Source: Gamarada debralockiae (taxonomy: Eukaryota > Ascomycota > Leotiomycetes > Helotiales > Hyphodiscaceae). Taken from it: a DNA stretch of 64,000 bases. Below, piece by piece: positions 57,621 to 64,000 of the stretch. Numbering within the stretch: the stretch's first letter is position 1; each line of letters opens with the position of its first letter. The notes below the pieces were generated by a model. The model made no database searches. It was not told where the DNA came from and was given only the letters and a program-made list of their open reading frames with translations. Both the position numbers and the translations under genes were made by a program. The stretch lies in contig NXFV01001923.1 in assembly GCA_002803225.1 (NCBI GenBank), positions 1 through 64,000 of the forward strand, in the 5' to 3' direction.

Positions 57621-59026
57621 ATGTTCGCCCGCTTTCCGTCAACTCTATACTGGACTCAGCCAGCACCCCTCTCTATCTCATCTATTGCATATCCACAGTC
57701 CGCCTCTTATGATATAGAGAGTAGTCAGACACTGGGAGAGAATGCGGAGTCCCGGCACTTGGGTGAATGGATATCCATCCCTCAGACGACGACTCTTATG
57801 TGTCGCCCTTCGCTGATATCCCATCACCGCTCCAGCTTTCCTTCCTCAACATCGCAATGCTAGCCCCTCCTTCCTTCTGTAATGATGAATTCATGACTTT
57901 CTTGATTCCAGAGTTAGTGATGCCGATCGGCTACCGGGTCAACTGGGATGCAAGACATGAATCGTTCAGTTCCTAAGACTTTTCAACACTGGAAATTGTC
58001 CCACTCATTCTTGGTTTTGAGGCGGCACCTCCAAAAGGTCGACCAGATGGGTACTTTGATATAATGCTGTCAAAGATGTTTACAATAACTGAAGGGAAGA
58101 GAATGTGAATACCCTTCAATCAAGTTAATCAACTCAGCTCATGCTAATCGTCACCGGATGGCTGAAGCTCATACCAAGTTGCGCATATTGACGTTCAAGC
58201 AAAACGATCAAAGGGCCCCCATATACCAGCTGTCACCCAGCCTGGAGGCAGCGGTGCTTGTCGATCCTGTGCAGGAATCGAATCCATACTCGCTGAATCT
58301 GTCAGCTCTACCAGCTCTGTCCTGCCAATCCCACCACTCCGTGGAGGCTCAATCAACCCTGCCATTTTGCCTGCACAGTTTAGTTCTGGTTTGAGTTATC
58401 GATTCCTACCACTAATTCTCATATGTTCCACCAACCATGTACTCTATCGGCTTACGTCTCTATACTTCCATAGAGCACCTCTTCAGATGTTCCTTCAATT
58501 CACGAATTCGAGTATCCAGACCCAGAATTGCTTGAACATCTGCAATCCCTCTCCCGGCCTCAGCCCACGAATTCGCTACCTCAACTCGAACAAGAAGTCT
58601 TGCCGATCGGACAATGGTATCTGAATTCGAGTGTGGAAAGCTATCACCAATACCGAGTCTACGAGATCATTGAATCGCCACCATGCCGATTACGCTGATG
58701 ACCCAACAAACAAAGTAATCCTTTCAGACGACGATTGGGTCTGTGGGTTTGGATGTGATAAGCTCCCAGTTGAGCGAGGTAATCGACTGCAGCTGAAGAG
58801 TCATCATAGAGTCTGCGCCTTGAATACCAAGCCTGCTGCCCCACCAGCAGAAGAATGGCTGTGGCTCTATGGCTGTGGCAAGGGATCAGTGAAGGAAGGG
58901 TCCCGATCCCAATTGACCTCACATCACTGCAGGTATCACAGAAACCCGGCAAACCAAAACCTCGAATGCCTCGATACACCAATCTTGAATCGGAACATCT
59001 CAAACAGCACTGGTGTCCTCCAATGA
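57621..59026 (+). pseudogene. Decayed gene region with two zinc-finger-like modules
   Basis: Several frames carry protein-like text without a single continuous reading. A frame at 57767-57976 ends in ELVMPIGYRVNWDARHE. Text near 58488-58695 (DPELLEHLQSLSRPQ, then QWYLNSSVESYHQYRVYEI) runs into a stop. The frame 58631-59026 then carries two similar modules: W-x-C-G-F-G-C-D-K...R-L-Q-L-K-S-H-H (about residues 37-60) and W-L-Y-G-C-G-K...R-S-Q-L-T-S-H-H (about 77-100). Each has a Cys pair and a terminal His-His that resemble a variant C2H2 zinc finger, but the second pair is degenerate. Whether the last frame is expressed alone is unclear. Confidence 0.45.
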
Positions 59027-61154
59027 TGAAGTAGGGTGTAGAGAAAGGAATGAAGGAGTGATCTATGATCTGCTTTCTCCACAGTTAGCGAAGGGGATTG
59101 AAAGAGCATGACAAAGTCGAAAGAGCTTCAGGTGTATTTCATACACGTTGGGCTGATAGAGATAGGAGAAGGCTTTTTCAGTGAAGCATGGACTTATTTG
59201 CTGGCACCTGTTAAGCAGAGAATGTACCACAGTGGCTTCCCTGATTGAACTCCTTTAAGTCACACACAATTCCTCGAGCGGTCATGTGGAACAGAACAAG
59301 TGAATCTATTTTGCGCATACATTTTCGCCTTTGACTCGAGCGCAACGGACAGGACGCTGCGGACGCTGCCTTCTATCACAACGATTAGAAGCCCCATTCC
59401 AAACTTTACAGAGCAGATCTTCATGTGAGATTACGATCTCACCCACAAGGAGTTCGAAGAATGCTAGGATCATATCCGCAAGCTCCTCCTTCAAAACAAA
59501 TGTTACGACTTCAAAGACCAAGGCTTGATGAAAGCAAAGCTCCTATAAGACCCAGTCTACACGAAGCTTCGAAACAAGTTCGCGTTTCTCACAGTCCACT
59601 GATGAAAGAGTGGACATGGTAACTAAAATTTGAAGTGATTACTCGACAGCGAGAAGTGCGTACAAAACAGAATATCGTTGACGAGGAAAACCATGCACTT
59701 GTGGGGATCTCCTTTCAAGTTCCAACAGTTATGAGCCTTTGAGACCAAGATAAATTCAAGGAGAAACAGAATTGGAGAGAGTCTTGCACTGATGGGCCGC
59801 TGCTGACTCTTTCGGGTAAAATGCTAAAACTGGATCGTTCACTTCCCGAACGGTCCGAATCGGCTGTGAAAGTCGGAAATACTTTCACAACATGACTGAG
59901 TTGAATAGGAAAGTTAAATCACCTCTTCTACCGCGCGGCTTCACAGAGTCGGCCTAGATTCGGGAACCGTGAGGCTGACTGAGCGGGTCAAGGCTGTCAT
60001 CCTCGGGAAGGAGAACAATGAAGCCAATCGGCGATATGAGCGATGCGGAGAGCAATTAATGCTCTTGCAAGTACCCCCAACGGGAATAGAATTGATGGTT
60101 GGAAACAGATTGAAGCCAAAAGCTAACCGTTTTATGCTGGATGTAGAGTTTGGACATCGAATTCATAGCGATATACGACAAAGGGCCGCACAAGTAAGGG
60201 ACGGGCAAGGACTTGAAGAGAAGATTCATGGTTAAATGATAGGATGTTAAGCTAACAATTTAATAATGCAATAAGCATTAATAAGAAGTAGATTAAGAGG
60301 AGAATATTGTTGTTGCATCATTGCCCAATATAAATTTATCGGGCTCGCTGTCCAGGTTTACTATGGAGCTGGGGCCAAAACAAAGAAAATACTTCAATTC
60401 AAGAGCCTAAAACTGCTTACGATGATGATGAGAAAGTTCCAGCTTGATAAATATTCCAATATTTAAAACGTGATAACTGTCATTTCCATTTTGTTTTATG
60501 CTTTCCTTAAAGTTCTGTAGAGTCAGGGGAGAGGCAGGACTAGCAGCGGATAGATGTAACACCGGTAAGAAGGACAGAGACCGGAAGAGAAATAAGCGCA
60601 TAGATAACCCATGAACAACAAAGTAATACGAAAGTAAAATGGTGTTGTTTGGATTTTCTTGCGAAATTATCAATAGTCGACTGCCCCTCGATCGAGGCCA
60701 GCGAGGTCATCACTAGCGTCATTTCGGCTGCGGGCAATATCCTCCACGTCACACTTCCACCCCATCAAGTCAGATCAAACAAATGAGAAGTGATGGTCAA
60801 ATCCCAAGTACCACAACCCATAGAGAATCCAGAAATAAACGATATCTTGAATGCAAAAGTGAATAGAGGAGGACATTGTAGAATTTACAGTGAACTCAAA
60901 AATGTCGAAAATGACTAGTTTGGGTCTAGCCCGATAAAGTCTTTAACTCGTCTGCTTGCCGGCCCTGCGAAAAGAGTGCGCAAAATATCCAAGTACAGTC
61001 CGTAGCGACTCAGTCAAGGTCAAAGGTAGAATTCAATCAGAACAACCACAACCGCGATATTTCCATCAATTTCGACGCGGATTCCATCTCAGTCGCACCT
61101 ATTAAGATTAATACCGCCATCGGTTTCTCGAGAAACCGATGTGGGGAGACACAG
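59027..61154. other. Mostly gene-free region with coding scraps
   Basis: Short protein-like scraps appear near 59420-59600 (EFEEC, then HIRKLLLQNKCYDFKDQG across stops) and an 88-codon frame at 59969-60235 with no known domain. From about 60240 to the Vid21-like gene no coding feature is seen. The final few hundred bases hold that gene's promoter. Confidence 0.45.
61118..61141. repeat. 24-nt perfect palindrome in the Vid21-like leader
   Basis: The half-site CATCGGTTTCTC is followed immediately by its exact reverse complement GAGAAACCGATG, with no loop. It ends 13 bases before the predicted ATG at 61155, so it lies in the 5' leader or core promoter. Confidence 0.8.
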
Positions 61155-64000
61155 ATGATGAGTGAGGTTGGAGTCGCTGAGCGCTCGCGACTTTTACGAT
61201 CAAAACGAGAGCAAATCAGGTAAATCAATTATTTCCCATCGATCAGTTCGATGTCGCATCGCCTTGCGCATCGATACCTACCAGAATCATTTGCTGATAA
61301 TTGTAGTGGAATTGTTACGTCGCGGAAGAGAAAATTGGCCGAGCTGTACCATTTTGCGACCGCAAATAATGATCCCCAAACCTTCGCATCTCCCGACGCA
61401 CCACCCACCACGACTGGGGAAGCAAAATTCCTTGAAGTGTCCGATATATTACAGTATGTCTAATATTCACTTCACCCCCGATTTGAAGTTGATACGTGTG
61501 TTTCGCGTTGTGGAAATTGATGGTTGACTGATTCGCTCTTCACTAGGAACCGACTCTTCGATGAATCAAATCTACCAACGCGTCGACAACTCCGATCCGA
61601 CACCTCAAAACAACGTTCTCCTATCCGAAAAGTAAGTCCTGAGACCCGCCCGGTTGATGCATCGCGAAAAGCGGCCAAGGTACAACGAGATGGATCGAGA
61701 ACGAGGAAAAGTCGAGCGAATACTCCGGGGTCGTGGAGCGACGCTGGGCAAGGGACGGTCGAGACTGCTGTGGATGGCACTTCCCAAGGACAGCCTATGC
61801 GGCGATCGACTTCGAAGGGCTCGCAGACGGATCTACCAGCGGAGGAGACGGCCGTTCTCGACGAGATAATCGAGGAAACTTTCGATCATGCGACACAGCG
61901 GCAACCAGAGCCACCGGACGAGACCGCACCGGCTGGTGAATTGGAAAAGGAAAATGCAAGGGCTGTAGAGAGTCCACCTAATAGTCCTGGGGCAGATCCA
62001 AGGAGGGTGATGCCAATAATGGCGGAGGACGCTGCTGGATTACCGGGACCTCTTGTTCAGGGACTCGGCTCCCACGATGAACATCACAAGGCCGTGACGG
62101 TTCATCTACCTCCAAAGGAAGTTCAGGAACGTCATCTGCGTGACGCTCGGAGGGCACGTGAGCAGAAGGAACACTTGTCGATCGACCTTCCTCCTCGAGA
62201 TGGTGGACGTCCTGCCGAACCTCTGTCTTCTCCAGGCTCAACCATCGATGCCCATTCTGCGACCACACCTGCATTGCATGATGCATCTACCGATACAAGT
62301 CCAGATAACGAAAGCTCACGATATGAACCGGACAGGGTGGAGAACAAGGAGGACGATGTTGAGAGTCCGATTGAGTTTAGGAAAAGTCAGGAGGAGATTG
62401 CCCAGAACGAAGAACATGATCGTATTCTCAAGGCTCAGATGGATATTTCAAGTGCTGAAATTCTAAGGAGCAGTCCGACCGGCGCTGACGACCAGTTACG
62501 GATAGAAGACCAAGCTACTTCATCGTCTGATGAACAACCTCACAAGGACGATTCTCCGATGGTAGATGGTGAGGATGCTGTGCAGGGCCAGGAGAGTTCG
62601 GATGGCCTCCCCATACAAGCCAGTGACGTTGCACGGGATATCATGGACGATGAGGAGGACATTGTTGGCGCCCCCAATGAAGATGTGGCTATGTCCGGGG
62701 TCGATGAACCTGTTTCGGGCCCCAAGGATCTAAATGGCAAGCAGCGTGAAGTTGCCGATTCTGACACCGAGGACCAAACACCTGTAGCCGAAGCTATGGA
62801 TGTTGATGGCACAGTCCAGGATTCGTTCGATAGCAATGCTACCATCGAAACCAGACCCTCAACAACTCCAGTGGTTCCAGAGCCTAGCGCGCCTGCCGCA
62901 TCAGGCACTGATTCGAAGAAGTCTTCTGCCACCCCAGCTGCCTCAACCCCTCGAAGGACCCCTTCAACCCCAGTTCCAGCTCCTCCAACGCTCGAGCGCA
63001 TGACCACACGAGTGCAGTCCGGTGCAATAAGACAAAAGTCTGTCTCGGATATCCTTTCAGAAATAGACAGACCGAATACAACTCCAAACTCTGAACGAAG
63101 TGGTCCGAAGGGGACTATTGAGTCGGACTCCGCAAATTCGCACTCGCCTTCAAGAAGCACAACTCCTCAATCGCCTGGGACACGGATGCGAAGTCTGGTG
63201 GAAAAGGCAAAGGAAAGGGAACGAAGCAAACTTTCAACTGTCATATTTCCCAAGGACAAGCCAAGGCTAAGTTCGAGCAATAATGCTCTTGTTCCTAGCT
63301 CTGGACAACAAGCTCGGGATACGAATGGGGATTATTTCATGCCGTTATTTCTTGCCACAGCTTCCACTGACAAGAGAGGTGTTCCGTCTCTGGACAATTT
63401 ACTACAGACCGCCCACAAGACCATCACCACATCCAACGCTTACATACCTATCAATGAGAATCAGACAGCCAAGGTACTCCGCAGAATATACAACCTGCAA
63501 TCATCCGGCAAATGGTCCTTAAGACAGCCGAAACGACAAGTTGAACCAGTTAGACAAACAACCCACTGGGACGTGTTACTCCAGGAAGCAAAATGGATGC
63601 GAACGGATTTCAGAGAGGAGCGGAAGTGGAAGATGACTGTTGCGAGAAACCTAGCTTACGCTTGTGCAGAGTGGGTGGAATCCAGTCCCGAGGATCGCAA
63701 GTTACTGCAGGTCAAGGCCACACCTCCAAAGCCAGTAGTTCCGGAGGGCGGATTATCGAAGGACACTGAGATGATTGATGAATCAAATCATGAAATCGTG
63801 AATCGAACGCCGGATCTTGTTGCATCAGGAGAATTTGACTCCCCGGATGAGTTCGAAGAGGAACCTCGTCTCCATCTCGTGGAAACAGCTGCCCCTACTG
63901 CCATCTTCGCTCTACAGGATGACGACGTCGTGTTTGGTCTAAGAAGATCACCTACGACCGACAAACTTCTCGACGAGTTACCAATGTACGGCGCGCCTTT
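61155..64000 (+). CDS. VID21: Eaf1/Vid21-like chromatin-modification protein (5' part; runs off the window)
   Basis: Three exons are visible, 61155-61219, 61307-61453 and 61547 onward; the last stays open to the window end. At least 888 residues are encoded. The N-terminus (MMSEVGVAERSRLLRSKREQ) joins across intron 1 to I-S-G-I-V-T-S-R-K-R-K-L-A-E-L-Y, the conserved start block of NuA4 subunit Eaf1/Vid21. A long acidic, Ser/Pro-rich disordered region follows. The HSA helix begins near residue 743 (THWDVLLQEAKWMRTDFREE, then RKWKMTVARNLAYACAEW), and acidic sequence continues to the edge. Eaf1 is the scaffold of the NuA4 histone acetyltransferase; its HSA domain binds actin/Arp4 and a later SANT domain, outside this window, completes it. 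Introns are 87 and 93 bp with GTAAAT and GTATGT donors. Because it has no stop here, the 3' end is missing only because of the window. Confidence 0.88.

Overview
The window is nuclear DNA of a filamentous ascomycete (Pezizomycotina). Genes are interrupted by short introns of about 48-130 bp with GTATGT/GTAAGT-like donors, CTAAC/CTAAT-like branch sites and YAG acceptors. The gene set is typically fungal: Pan1, a sphingolipid C9-methyltransferase, an INSIG-like protein, an Eaf1/Vid21-like HSA protein, an ABC-A transporter, a rhodopsin-domain membrane protein and 2EXR proteins. Several 2EXR genes and plant-cell-wall esterases would suit a leotiomycete-like, plant-associated fungus, but that is only an inference. 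All exon joins were derived by hand from splice consensus and reading phase.

Layout. 0-13.5 kb: a 2EXR protein, a secreted CE1 esterase with a C-terminal CBM1, a type-B carboxylesterase, a decayed S9 peptidase, a conserved small unknown protein and a sphingolipid C9-methyltransferase. 14-25 kb: a MYND-finger protein, a decayed ankyrin/SEC-C gene, PAN1 (1450 residues, three exons), a histidine-phosphatase protein whose first exon may be only its start codon, and a decayed ankyrin gene. 25.5-27.5 kb: a truncated 2EXR gene next to an intact gene of the OTT_1508-like deaminase type. 28-41 kb: a gene-poor, mostly AT-rich island with two short inverted-repeat elements flanked by TA, decayed carboxylesterase, zinc-alcohol-dehydrogenase and HET-domain genes, and one intact seven-exon rhodopsin-domain gene. 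41-50.5 kb: a secreted S41-type protease and a full-length ABC-A transporter. 51-60 kb: small unknown ORFs, a decayed 2EXR gene, an INSIG-family gene and a decayed region with two zinc-finger-like modules. 61.1 kb to the end: the 5' part of an Eaf1/Vid21 homologue (HSA domain), cut by the window edge.

How genes relate. No clear biosynthetic cluster is present. Housekeeping genes (endocytosis, chromatin, sphingolipid, sterol regulation) alternate with accessory genes (secreted hydrolases, 2EXR, ankyrin, HET, deaminase), many of the latter broken. The most unusual intact accessory gene is the fungal OTT_1508-like deaminase at 26.1-27.4 kb, beside decayed ankyrin and 2EXR genes. Non-coding structures worth notice are the two TA-flanked elements, a 24-nt perfect palindrome 13 bp upstream of the Vid21-like start, a long AT-rich cruciform at 44.1 kb, and a 13-nt GT-AG segment inside the decayed SEC-C gene.
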